64,000 bases of DNA from Ephydatia muelleri (taxonomy: Eukaryota > Porifera > Demospongiae > Spongillida > Spongillidae): the NCBI GenBank assembly GCA_013339895.1, contig JABACO010000008.1, forward strand, positions 10,948,715 to 11,012,714, written 5' to 3'. Positions 21,709-32,002 of the stretch are shown piece after piece. Within the stretch, counting starts at the first letter, position 1; each line of letters opens with the position of its first letter. The translations under genes were made by a program, and so were the position numbers. The notes under the pieces are model-generated. The model had not been told where the DNA came from and did not search any database. It saw nothing but the letters and a program-made list of their open reading frames with translations.

Positions 21709-22335
21709 CTATGACACCTGCACGAGCATCTCCTTTATCTCCTTTTCTACCAGGTCTCGGTAAACGTGAGGTAACTGGTATGGTGGTAGTCTGACTGGCC
21801 TTGTCCCTGTGGTAGTCACTTGGTGTTCCATCTCTGTGGTACGTCCTGGGATACTGCTCATCACATCTGAGAATGTCTCTAACACCTTGTTCAGCTGAGA
21901 CTTCTGGACTGCTGATAACTGATCCCCCACAGTTGGTTCACCTTTCTCACTACCTCTCCACTCTGGGATATCATCCTCCGAACTTTCTTCGTCATCCACA
22001 TCAGCCCAGTAGTTCCCATAGGTGGGTGTATTCCACTTTTTAAGCATATTAATGTGGAAGGTCCTCTCCCTCTTCCGAGTATCATGCATGTCCACCACAT
22101 AGTTGACACTGCTGGCTTTGTGCAGAACAGGATAAGGCCCCTTCCACTGGGCCGTCAATGAGCTGCTGGAGGTCGGGAGTAGCACCAGCACAAGATCACC
22201 TGGTTTCAGTTCCCTCTGTCGGGCGTTTTGATCGTACCATAATTTCTGTTTTTGCTGTGCTCTCTCCAAGGTGCCCTTAACCATCTCAGCCATTGTTGCC
22301 AGCTTGTCCTGCATTGCCAACACATAGGAGACCAC
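21709..22335 (-). pseudogene. Integrase GPY/F module fused to RT N-terminus
   Basis: A 208-residue frame. The first half has the LWYDQNARQRELKPGDLVLV segment and GPY (WKGPYPVLHK) of a Ty3 integrase tail. The second half has the RT leader (FSDVMSSIPGRTTEMEHQ, then PPYQLPHVYRDLV). This one frame shows the integrase-to-RT junction directly. A one-base shift near 21715 separates it from the rest of RT. Confidence 0.9.
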
Positions 22336-22458
22336 ATTATCACCGCACTTAATTGGTTCCTTCCATGACTCCTTCAGTATGTCTAATGGTCCGCGTACTG
22401 CACGACCATACAGAAGCTCAAAGGGGGAAAAACCCGTGGAATCCTGGGGGACTTCTCG

Positions 22459-22881
22459 CTAGGCAAATAGTAGGTACGGCACCCACTTGTCCCAGTTTGC
22501 CCCGTCATCTGCAGCCACCTTCCTCAGCATCTCCTTTAAGGTCTTGTTGAACCTCTCCACCAGCCCGTCCGTCTGTGGATGGTAAGGAGTAGTCTGTATT
22601 GGGTGCACATGTAGCAGTTGGTACATCTCTGCCAGTAGCTGCGATGTGAAGTTGCTTCCCTGGTCCGTCAAGATCTCCTCAGGTATGCCAACCCTTGCAA
22701 AGATCTTCACCAGCTCCTCTGCAATATGCTCCGCGTCTATAGCTTTCACCGGGACTGCTTCCGGATAGCGTGTGGCATAATCGCTCATCACTAATATGTA
22801 GCGATTTCCCGACTTCGTTCTGGGCAGTGGTCCAACAATATCCATTGCCACCTGTCGGAAAGGCTCAGTCACTATGGGCAA
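22459..22881 (-). pseudogene. Ty3-type integrase core
   Basis: 140 residues with the DDE triad in MDIVGPLPRTKSG, LTDQGSNFTSQ and TDGLVERFNKTLKE. It ends at a TAG located where a Tyr of the LLFAYRE region is expected; the same frame continues beyond it with FSPFELLYGRAVRG. Upstream, the HHCC finger (LAHEVPLVAHLG...CCRIC) is in frame but separated by another TAG. Confidence 0.9.
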
Positions 22882-23112
22882 CGGAATGAGGGGAGCCTTG
22901 CTTCCCTACAGCCTTGATGCTTTCTGGCAGATACGACAGCACTTGCAGAACTCCTCCACGTCCCTATACAGAGTAGGCCAGTAGAAACGCCTGAGGATCC
23001 TCTTCGCTGTCTTGTTTTTGCCCAAGTGCGCTACAAGGGGCACCTCATGTGCCAGCTGCAGTACTGCCTTACGACACTGTAATCCTCATTCTGACATAGT
23101 GAAATAGTTACA

Positions 23113-23877
23113 TTAGAAATGAATTACAATTACATTTATCACAATGAAAGTTACGAGAACACACATCACAGCAACTGCAGTCATTATTACTATCATACGT
23201 GCAGTCAAAGTATGACATGAGTCTAGCTCTTCTGCACACATCGTTTCCAGTGCAGTACGATTGCATGTCATTGGTACAATATGTTCTGAAGTCAGCCTCT
23301 TATAAAGTACAGCTTGTGCTGGCTGACTGTTTCTGCCTGCCCGTCCGCATTCCTGCACATAGCTTTCAATATCAGAAGGTGACCCCCAGTGAATGACCTG
23401 GCATACTTCTGTACAGTCTACACCCATGCCAAAAGCATTGGTACGGATAATTTTTCTTAGTGGAGCATGTCTTTTCTGCAAGGAAGCTATAATAGACTCC
23501 TTAACAGAATTGCGTGTTACACTGGTGAACATGTCTACCAGACGAAACATCGCAATATTAGGTGCTCCTGGTGGTTCTGAAAACTCATATTTCATTGCAG
23601 AAAGGAAGAAACGATACAACTGTGAGCAGTGTTCTACCTTCCTGCAATAGATAATGACTCATGGCATTTGGCACCTTGTTGAGCACAATGTATTCAACAG
23701 TGGTGAAAATACCTCTTCTATGTTCCCCTTCTCTCTTACTGCATAGCATATGTTGGGCTTTTCAGGTGAAGCAGACACTATAGTGGGGCTATTCATCCCT
23801 AATATTTTTACAACAGTGTCTCTTGTTGCAACAGTTGCAGTTGCTGTGAGTGCCATCACGTGAACTGTCACGCGCAA
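23113..23877 (-). pseudogene. RecQ-like DEAD/H helicase fragment
   Basis: The 23877 frame carries MALTATATVATRDTVVKILG (helicase motif III region). After an in-frame TGA near 23659, the same frame continues with IIYCRKVEHCSQLYRFF, then NAFGMGVDCTEVCQVIHWG and ESYVQECGRAGRN, which are motifs V and VI of RecQ-type helicases. Walker A and the DEAD box are absent upstream. The tail becomes a hydrophobic run with no helicase homology, so the fragment is truncated at both ends. Whether it came from a host gene or a mobile element cannot be told here. Confidence 0.8.
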
Positions 23878-24052
23878 TTTTGTCCTATCCCAAAATTGTC
23901 CTAGGACCGTTTCAGGCAGCCTGAAATAGTCCGGCGGACAAAACCAGGCAATGCTTGAAACTGTCCTAGGACCATAAATGGCTGCCTAATTTGGTCCTAT
24001 TCTGCGCAAATTGGTCCTACCCCAAAATTATCCCTGGACAAGCAATGTGTTT
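23872..24052. repeat. Repeat rich in GTCCTAGGAC palindromes
   Basis: TTTGTCCTA-type motifs occur on both sides (around 23880-23910 and 23965-24050), with GGTCCTA/CCCAAAATT strings repeated. MITE-like, but ends not defined. Confidence 0.45.
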
Positions 24053-24257
24053 GCTGCGATTACCTGACCAGGTTGCCCTATTGCTTCGTTGACATACACA
24101 TGGAAGAAATAATACCGTAATTATTGGTTCAGAAGTCGAATGATCGCTTGGAGAAGCGTGATGACAGATTATCTCTGCATGGTTTCATAGCGTATTGCGT
24201 CGTACGAGTTTTCAGGCGTCAATATGGATAGATAGTCTGTGCCACCAAATAAGGAAC

Positions 24258-24375
24258 ACCCGAAAACCGCGCTTCGCACGGGAGGGGGCACCTTCCCCTT
24301 CCGAACCCCCCCCCCCCCTTTATTGTTTGCATGTCCGACCCACCCCCCATTTTACATCACCTTCCGCCGCCCCTG
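24258..24375. mobile_element. hAT-type terminal fragment
   Basis: The segment from CCGCGCTTCGCACGGGAGGG to CCGCCGCCCCTG resembles the reverse complement of 10002-10100, including the homopolymer tract, and ends in a hAT-like CAGGGGCGG terminus. No transposase adjoins it. Confidence 0.6.
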
Positions 24376-24483
24376 CGGCATGCATGGTCAGAGACTATTG
24401 GATTGTTCAAAATCGTGTCAGTTAGTTGTGGAATAAATACATTGGCTTTATAATGTCATGCTGAAAACAATACATCAATTCCA

Positions 24484-27400
24484 CTACATCATCTTTTTGA
24501 TAGGTTCAAAATGATTATGCACATTGGTAATGTAGATACACTCTTCTTGATGTGTGTCGCTCTTTGCTTCATGTGGAGAATATTGCACCCACTCAAAAAT
24601 CTTTCCAGTATAGGCAAACACACATATTGCTGTGTTCAGCAAGCAGGAAGTTGCAGTGATGTCGATTTCTGTAGCCCATTCTCCAGGTGACTACATCGTT
24701 GAATGTATAATGTATGATTGCATTGACATGTTTGGGGGAAGAAGGATTGATAGCTTGTCATTTGATGAATTGTGAGCCATGTATGTTGTTACTAGTAATC
24801 TCAATTCTTCATGGTAGTCTTGTGATCCAGTGATGATGAATGAAATGTACCGAAAAAAGCAATTTCCATCTGCAAATATTCTTCCAGTTCTAATGGGTCT
24901 TTGAGAAATCCCGATCATTTCATTACGTGCTGCACCATGATGAGGGTTATTGCCATAATGAAAATTCAATCCAAGTGAGTTACACCTGGAAATTTGCCAA
25001 TCTCTACATACTGGGTTGTATGTGATTGCATCCATACTATATTTGAAATGTGAGGAATCAATGCAAGGATCAGTTAACATTGTCACTCTAAACTCCACCT
25101 CAGTCACAGCACAAGCGCCTTTTATCATGAACCCACTCACAGAATTCACATCATAAAATATCGCCTTCCAAGCAATTGAACTCTGCGTAGAATTACTCTA
25201 CACCAAACTTGAAGCAGTTCCACAATGCTGTATTCTTTATCCACATATGCATACACTTTGCTTCTAAACTCATCAAACTCCCCGTGCAATTCTTCATTAA
25301 TGATCACAAAGTCACCTCCTGAAACATCTCTCAGTGGAGTACGGCCATTCAAACTTCTGTACTCTAGCCATAAGCAAACTGTGATGTCCTTGCTCAATGC
25401 ATATTCACCCTCCTTCAGCCTCAATGATGTTTCCTGTGTGAAATTGTATATAAAATTCAACTGCATGCAATTTGTATTCATTGACACTTACATCAAATTC
25501 TTCATCATCTTCTGCAGCTTTGTAATGAAGTACACAGGCTCCTGTCCTCCACAAACGCATAAGGTGAGAAGAATGAAGTTGTTCCCAAAGTATGCTACAG
25601 TCTATTTCTTCCATTTGAAGCACACCTGAGCATTCTGTTTCATTATCATCGCAAGAAAGAGGAACCTGAATAATGTTTGATGGACAGCCGGAAGCTGAAG
25701 ATATAGTTGAACTGATCACTTTTGACAAATGTGATGAAGACTGATGAGGACTCTTAGGTAAGAACTGACTGGAGTTAATTGTTGACAGTTGACTGGAATG
25801 CTGTGGTGTAGACTGACTGGAATGCTGTGGTGTAGACTGACTGGAATGCTGTGGTGTAGACTGACTGGAATGCTGTGGTGTAGACTGACTGGAATGCTGT
25901 GGTGTAGACTGACTGGAATGCTGTGTGCTGTGGTGTAGACTGACTGGAGTGAATGAGCAGAGGTTGACTGGAATGCTGTGGCGTAGACTGACTGGAGTGA
26001 ATGGGCGAAGGCTGACTGGAATGTTGGGATGAAAACTGATTCAAGTGATGGGGTGAGGAATGACCTGAGTGACTGGGTGTGGATTGACTGGAATGGCGAG
26101 GCGACAATGGTGATGAGGACTGACTGAGATCCTGAGAGTTACTTGGGAATGGAATGCCTTCAAATGTGCTCCATTCACTCGCTTGACACAGTCAGAAGGA
26201 TTTGCAACAGACTGCAAAGAGTAAAACCCCTTGCTGAGCTTTTGAGTTATGATGTATGGTCCTAACCGATCGAGGATCCAATTTCCCCCCTTTTCTTTTC
26301 TTACGAAGGAAATCCTTTTTAAGTACCTGCACACCAACATCAAATAATTTGGCTCTTGTATGCTTGGCATCATAATGCTGCTTTTGCTTTGCCTAGAATC
26401 ATAAGTACGTTTATTAATTAAATAATAGAGGTGTTACATTTACTGTATACCTGTGCAGCGAGGATGTTGCGCTTCACATCCTTTAAAATTTCTTGTCTTT
26501 CTTTGGCTACCTTTGCCATCTGGTTGGATGTATTTGGTGCATGAGCAAGTCTGAAAGAAAAGGGAAATAAAAATACTACACCATGCAATAAAAATGTGAA
26601 CAATACTTGTACCTGGAATCGTAATTGCTTGGAATAGGCCTTAGATCTGCTTCAACCGGTAGTCTAGCTTTTCTGCCAAACATAACTTCAAATGGAGAGT
26701 ATGTAGTTGATTCATGAGTTGAGGTATTGTATGCAAAAACTGCAGAATCAATAAACTCATCCCACATCTCCTTATGTCCCATTACTGCTTTTGAAAGCAT
26801 ACTCTGCAGAGTTTGATTGTACCTTTCATCAAGGCCATTGGACTGTTCAAAAACATTTTTGTAAGATCAAATGAAATAAACATCATGAGATTGTACCTGT
26901 GGATGGTAAGGAGTGATGAATGAGTGCCTTATACCCAACTTCTTCAGCATAGCAGCATTCAATTTGTTTCTGAACTCTGAACTATTGTCAGTTGTCAGTA
27001 CATTGGGCAATCTCATCCGCATGAATATCTACACAATGAGAATGATACATTAATAAACATAATTCAGTGCACCTTGTACAGTGCACTTGCTACTCGATGC
27101 GCTTCTTTAGTCGGAACTGCAACTGCTTCAATCCATTTTGAGAACTGATCACTCAATGTGAGGATGTACCTATAAAAGTTCTGAAGTAAATGATTTAATA
27201 TACTAAAGCAGTCTGCATGCGGAATCTTTGGATGCAAATCAATACACACATGTACATTCAACTGATTTTAAACCCAAGCATGCACACAAAGGTGTTCATT
27301 TGAGAGTCTATGGACGACCTATTTCCTGATGTTGAAATGGGTGAAATAGATCCAACAAAGTCTATTGACACATGATGCCATGTTGTGACTACAGCAATCG

Positions 27401-27958
27401 GATGAAGCTCAGTTGAACCAACAGCCAACTTTCTTTGGCAAACTTCACAAGATTTTACCTGTAAAAAACGCATATCATGTAAAAACATTCTTTTATAACT
27501 TTTCATAAATACTAGTTCAATAACTTCAGTATTAAGCTCCTTCCACGTGAAATGTTCCCTAATTCGCTTGATTGTCCGCTTAATCCCAAAGTGGCCAGAG
27601 GTAGGGTCAGAATGGCATGAATGGAGGATCCTCTGTTTTTCATATGCTTCAGAAATGAGCCTCACAACATACATGTATATGAGTAAATACAACAATGCTC
27701 TTAAACAATGCAACAAAAATTCACAGCTAGAAACAGTTGGCATTACAAAAAAAGTCGAAAAGGCTGTGTTCAATCTTGAAGACTACATGTACATGTATCC
27801 AAGGTTAAAATCACTGTTTCCAAGCGGACATAAAATCCAAGATTATAGCATCACATACCACACGAGCTTTATACAACAAATACTGTGCCAAAAAGCCATT
27901 TTAACATACCGGATATTTGTGGGTTTTCAGCCACGTTTTCTCGTCGTCCGCGGGCCAT
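24484..27958 (-). pseudogene. Ginger1 DNA transposon gene: Gypsy-like integrase plus OTU protease (spliced, broken)
   Basis: Minus-strand exons can be chained: a short start exon (ATG at 27958, donor near 27910), HH finger to 27513, then 27458-27319, 27169-27073, 27028-26897, 26842-26613, 26550-26451, 26392-25492, and 25433 onward. Integrase features in order: H-x3-H...C-x2-C (HSDPTSGHFG..., CEVCQ), YILTLSDQFSKWIEAV, LTTDNSSEFRNKL (Asp), SNGLDERYNQTL (Glu), and a GPY motif (LGPYIITQKL). A Ser/Gln linker follows, then an OTU domain with catalytic Cys in DGNCFFRYIS and His in ITNVHNHFEPIK. This integrase-plus-OTU layout with introns defines Ginger1. Breaks: frameshift near the GPY motif, frame problem near 25160, and an in-frame TAG at about 24691. 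Terminal repeats were not identified. Confidence 0.8.
25795..25990 (-). repeat. 24-bp coding minisatellite in the Ginger1 linker
   Basis: Tandem GTAGACTGACTGGAATGCTGTGGT units, encoding an 8-residue SQSTPQHS-type repeat on the minus strand between integrase and OTU domains. One unit has an irregular length that shifts the frame. Confidence 0.85.
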
Positions 27959-27959
27959 C

Positions 27960-28299
27960 ACAGTAACGCAGTCAATGTTGCCTGTGAGTGTCCTTGTATG
28001 TCAGACTGTAGACTGTGGAACTGTAGGTCAATGTTGATGAAACAAGATGAACAGCATCTTCAGCTGTATCTTACTCCGTAATAATGGGGGATGGAGAGGC
28101 ACACAGAAATGATAAATGTGGCAGTACTGCTAAGCATGCATGTATGAAAAACCGTACCGCCAAATGTCATTTAGGGTGTACAGTGCAAAGCCAACACATT
28201 CATCCTATGTATGCTATATTCTAACTCCACACTAAGAATAGAGACTTGCAGGCTGGAGTTGGCCTAACAATTCATTGGCAACTGGTAAAACCTTATAGG
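27960..28299. other. No gene recognised
   Basis: Sequence upstream of the Ginger1 start codon. I see no coding region or clear terminal inverted repeat. Confidence 0.4.
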
Positions 28300-28618
28300 G
28301 AGAAGGCCAACAGTATAGGGAGAAGGCCAACCGTATAAGGAGAAGGCCAACAGTATAGGGAGAAGGCCCACAGTATAGGGAGATAGCCCACAGTATAGGG
28401 AGAAGGCCAACGGTATAGGGAGAAGACCAACAGTATAGGAAGAAGACCAACAGTATAGAAATCAGACCAACAGTACAGGGAGGAGGCCCACAGTATAGGG
28501 AGAAGGCCCACAGTATAGGGAGAAGGCCAACAGTATAGGGAGAAGACCAACAGTATAGGGAGAAGACTAACAGTATAGAAATCAGACCAACAGTACAGGG
28601 AGGAGGCCCACAGTACCA
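28300..28618. repeat. 20-bp minisatellite (AGGGAGAAGGCCAACAGTAT)
   Basis: About 16 units, partly organised as a higher-order block: the AGAAATCAGACC...AGGAGGCCC variant recurs at about 28457 and 28577, 120 bp apart. Explains the Leu/Tyr/Cys-rich minus ORFs. Confidence 0.95.
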
Positions 28619-29390
28619 ATGAAGAAGAGAACATATAGTTGGTAGGTAAATCAGAACTTTCATGACAAGGGTACAATGTAGTACTTATATCATGTACACT
28701 CAAACTTTATACTCATGCTGATTTTGAGGAAGGTAGGGGGGGGGGGGGGGTTCCCTTTATTAAATCCGTATTTGGGAGTTCATAACCAGTGGCTCTAATA
28801 TGTACTTCTGTGTGTGTGTGGTGATGCCCCCACATTTGGAGGGACCTTACCCACACGTACCCTAGTTAACATCGATGAATCAACAGATGGAGTTATAGCA
28901 CCATGACTGGCTCGCTTGTGCAGTGGTGAGTTTCGAGGGGAGTGCACATGGGGGGGGGGTGTACAAATTCATTGGCTAGTGCCCAGCTATATATGTATTT
29001 ACTCAAAGGCGCATCGGGATAAACAGCATACTTTTATATATCGATTTTTAGAATTTTATGAGATATTTATTATTCAATTTGAAATAAAATGCAAGATGAC
29101 CACTGATGTATATGGGCAATTTCTATGTTGGATACAACTGAATTTTTCAAAGAAAAATACGACGGCAACATATTACGATTAGTGCAATAAATAATTCGTA
29201 ATTCTAATCATACAACTTATTGTCCGCATTCTGACCATCACACCTTCACACTTGCCATCGATCTCACTACATCCTAACCACCATAGCTAATATTATGAGG
29301 TAATGAAATAGTAATAGAAACACATGTACAAATAAATGCATAGCAAAATTGACATAACAGCAAGTATAATTACATCATATTGGCACTCAA
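28619..29390. other. No gene recognised; homopolymers
   Basis: Contains a G run at about 28737-28750 and another at 28951-28960, and AT-rich sequence. The plus ORF at 28916-29182 has no recognisable feature. Confidence 0.4.
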
Positions 29391-31324
29391 TCATACATTG
29401 ACAAATTCAATGCTTGGCATTGACTCAAACATTGGACCAAACCACAATTTTAAAGCTTCCTTGTTCAATATAACCACACCCCCTTTAAATTTCGAATTAG
29501 TAACAATCCTTTTAATTTCATCCAATTAAATGTTTACGTCTCTCCACACTGCAGCAATCCATATGGTATCTTCTTCTTGCCAAGATATTTTTTTAAGCTC
29601 ACTAATTGTGAGCTCCAATATGGATTGTATTTCTCCCTTGGAAAACTTTGCGCCAATCGTTTTATTATCAGACCATTTGTTTTCTATGAGTGCAAGTTTG
29701 TCCCCAAACTTACAAAGTACATCAAAACCAGGTTGATTGCTTTTAAATGTGCACGGTTGGAAATCCTCGACAGAACTCCAAATATCTGAACAATTCAAAT
29801 CACTAATCAATGTCTGCATTGATTTATGCACACCGATAGTCAAATTCAGATCTCCACCATAAATAACATGTGTCCCAAATAGCTGTAACAATTTTATTTT
29901 GGTTGTATTGTCTGAAACAGGAAACTTATTCCGATGAGCAGATGCAACATGAGCCCACAAGCGTATCAGAATGTAATAAAATAAAAAGGTTTCCCAAGTT
30001 CTATGCTCAATACATGTGAACAAATGATTATACAGATTCTATAACGTCATACTTAACTGATGTAATTCTTTTTGTACATCACTAATAATTGTTTCTTGTG
30101 CTTTGCAAGTATAACCGATGCAATTATAAAGGAGGAACACGAGGGATAAATAATCCATTTTGAATTGGACTGTTCACTATACTGCTACAACACAGCCAAT
30201 AACCATATGTTTTGTTGCTAGTAGTTCTTGTATTTTCACCAAATTTTGTGCTTGTAATACAATCAGCCAAACAATGTATAAGATCTTGATCTGGTATATG
30301 TCACCAAGGAACATACCCACCATTAAGTCAGACTGGAGCTGAATCCAAAACCACACAGTCCGATCTGAATACTTAGATATTACACTAAGGAGAAGTAGTA
30401 GTGATGGTGGATGACCAACACATATGGCTATAGCAAGACGTAGTGATTCCAGTTTTCTTTTACATGTATCATCTGCCCAACGTAACGCAGATTTAAATGC
30501 ATCAAATGTTTTATCAAAGGACAATGGGGGAAGCTCTAGCCAATGTACTATACTCTACTTGACTGAGTCATAGATGTACGCACTCCATTTGATATCACAA
30601 AATTAGTTTTGAATTGTTCATTAATAATGCCCCAATCCAATGTTGTCACTATGATCTTCAGGTAACAATCTCGTGTAAAATCATCTATTGCTAAGAATAA
30701 TGAATTATGAACCTTTTTTGTGTTCTCACCTAGTTTCGCAATTTCGTCTATTGCCAACAGGAAAATAGGCTTCTTCGTATCAGAACAGAGTGCAGTCCTA
30801 TCAGCATGGAGTGCTTTTAAAAGATCCAATAATGTGATACTAATTTCTCCTAACAGATGAATAAACACAGACCACTCTGTTGAGATTGTAAAATAAGAAT
30901 ACAATATTCGCCGTACAAAACACCTACACAGTTCATCGGGCTTATCTGAAGTAATTTCCTCCCATTCAGACCATTGAATACCAGAAAAGTCGTTAAATGA
31001 AACAAATATTGGGACATAATCAGCATTTTCACAACATAATTTGTGCAGTGCATAACAATGCAAAAAGGTAGTTTTCCCACTGCCTGGAGAGCCCAGTGTT
31101 GCAACTATTGACTGCATTTGACGGCTTTCATGAGAATCAAATAATAATTGAGAAGCTTTAGCTACAGCCTCATCTCTATCCAATACTGGAAGTGCATTTT
31201 TGAGAGATGATTTGTAATTTATAACACTCCCAAATCGCTGTGACAACTTTTGAACATCCTCTGCACAAGTTACATTAATTGCTCCTGAAGATAAAGAATA
31301 CCAATTCGAGTTATGAAAACACAT
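29391..31324 (-). pseudogene. Crinkler-type P-loop NTPase fused to PD-(D/E)XK nuclease (degraded)
   Basis: The first frame (31324-30548) has Walker A in ATLGSPGSGKTTFLHCYAL and Walker B in KKPIFLLAIDEIAKL. A possible sensor segment is KIIVTTLDWG. The coding exon may begin at an acceptor near 31285 (TTATCTTCAG). After a one-base shift near 30555 come the LPPLSFDKTF and FKSALRWADD segments. Another frame (30023-29526) holds a PD-(D/E)XK nuclease core: PGFDVLCKFGDKLALIENKW, i.e. D...E-x-K. An in-frame TAA near 29526 precedes the conserved-looking VVILNKEALKLWFGP end. NTPase plus restriction-type nuclease is the architecture of CRN (Crinkler) effectors and related elements. At least three breaks suggest this copy is dead. 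Confidence 0.65.
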
Positions 31325-31870
31325 GTTCAGTTAACCAACGTAATCTCTATTATAGGCATAAACATAATTTATTAACTTGGGTAGATTTTTAGAGTTCTGT
31401 GTTATGCTAATAACTCATATAGAATTTGACCGATGTCATTTAAAAACGCAATTCGTATCTAACGAGGATCAGATGGCTTAACTTGTTGCCGTTATCGTAG
31501 GCAAAAACGAGCAGTTTTGTTTGTTTGACGTCACTAAACTACTTGGTTGTGGATAACAAAACACTGGTCTAAACTCGTACCCAGTCCCATGTACTCTGGA
31601 TCAAACACTTGTAAGAAATGAAAATTACACCAATAGCTTTAGAATTCATTGGCATTCTCGCTTCGGTGGTCAAAAGTCTTGAGGGTCAAAAGTCTTGAGC
31701 TACATTCTTTATATCGGTGGTTGTGCCAGCAAATTACGTATATTTAAGCATGACAGGACTCTCAGCGATCGAATAGTTTAGAACTTGGCACTACTTATAC
31801 GAAGTACCGTATACATGTAGGAACGTAATCCAATGTTTAAGTTCTGGGCACAAAAACACTAAATCACATG
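31325..31870. other. No gene recognised
   Basis: AT-rich region with a short direct repeat (GGTCAAAAGTCTTGAG at about 31668 and 31684). No coding signal. Confidence 0.4.
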
Positions 31871-32002
31871 GTTCATACAGGTTTTATTTTAGTTATTCCC
31901 TTGACTTTCCATGGCTTTCCATGTCATCCATAATTTATTTTCCCTGACTTGCCGACCTAGTACTTTTACTATAACATTACGAACTAAACAAAAGTTCCAC
32001 TT

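Larger units (their letters stand above)
20540..23075 (-). mobile_element. Ty3-type element with integrase upstream of RT (Gmr1-like), 5' truncated
   Basis: In the 5'-3' direction (minus) the order is integrase HHCC finger (about 23075-22910), integrase core (22881-22459), GPY/F module, RT, RNase H, polypurine tract, LTR. Canonical Ty3 elements have RT-RNase H-integrase; integrase-first order is the hallmark of the described Gmr1 group. Gag, protease and the 5' LTR are missing. The coding region is broken by in-frame TAG codons (near 22910 and 22459) and a frameshift near 21715. Confidence 0.85.

Noticed and set aside
27547-27966. Plus-strand 139-residue ORF
   Set aside because: Antisense to the Ginger1 integrase exons and introns.
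28232-28703. Leu/Tyr/Cys-rich hydrophobic minus ORFs resembling membrane proteins
   Set aside because: Translation of a 20-bp minisatellite in two frames.
30177-30524. Hydrophobic segment LLLLLSVISKYSD as a transmembrane domain of the NTPase
   Set aside because: It lies next to frame changes in a degraded gene, so the hydrophobic reading may be out of frame.
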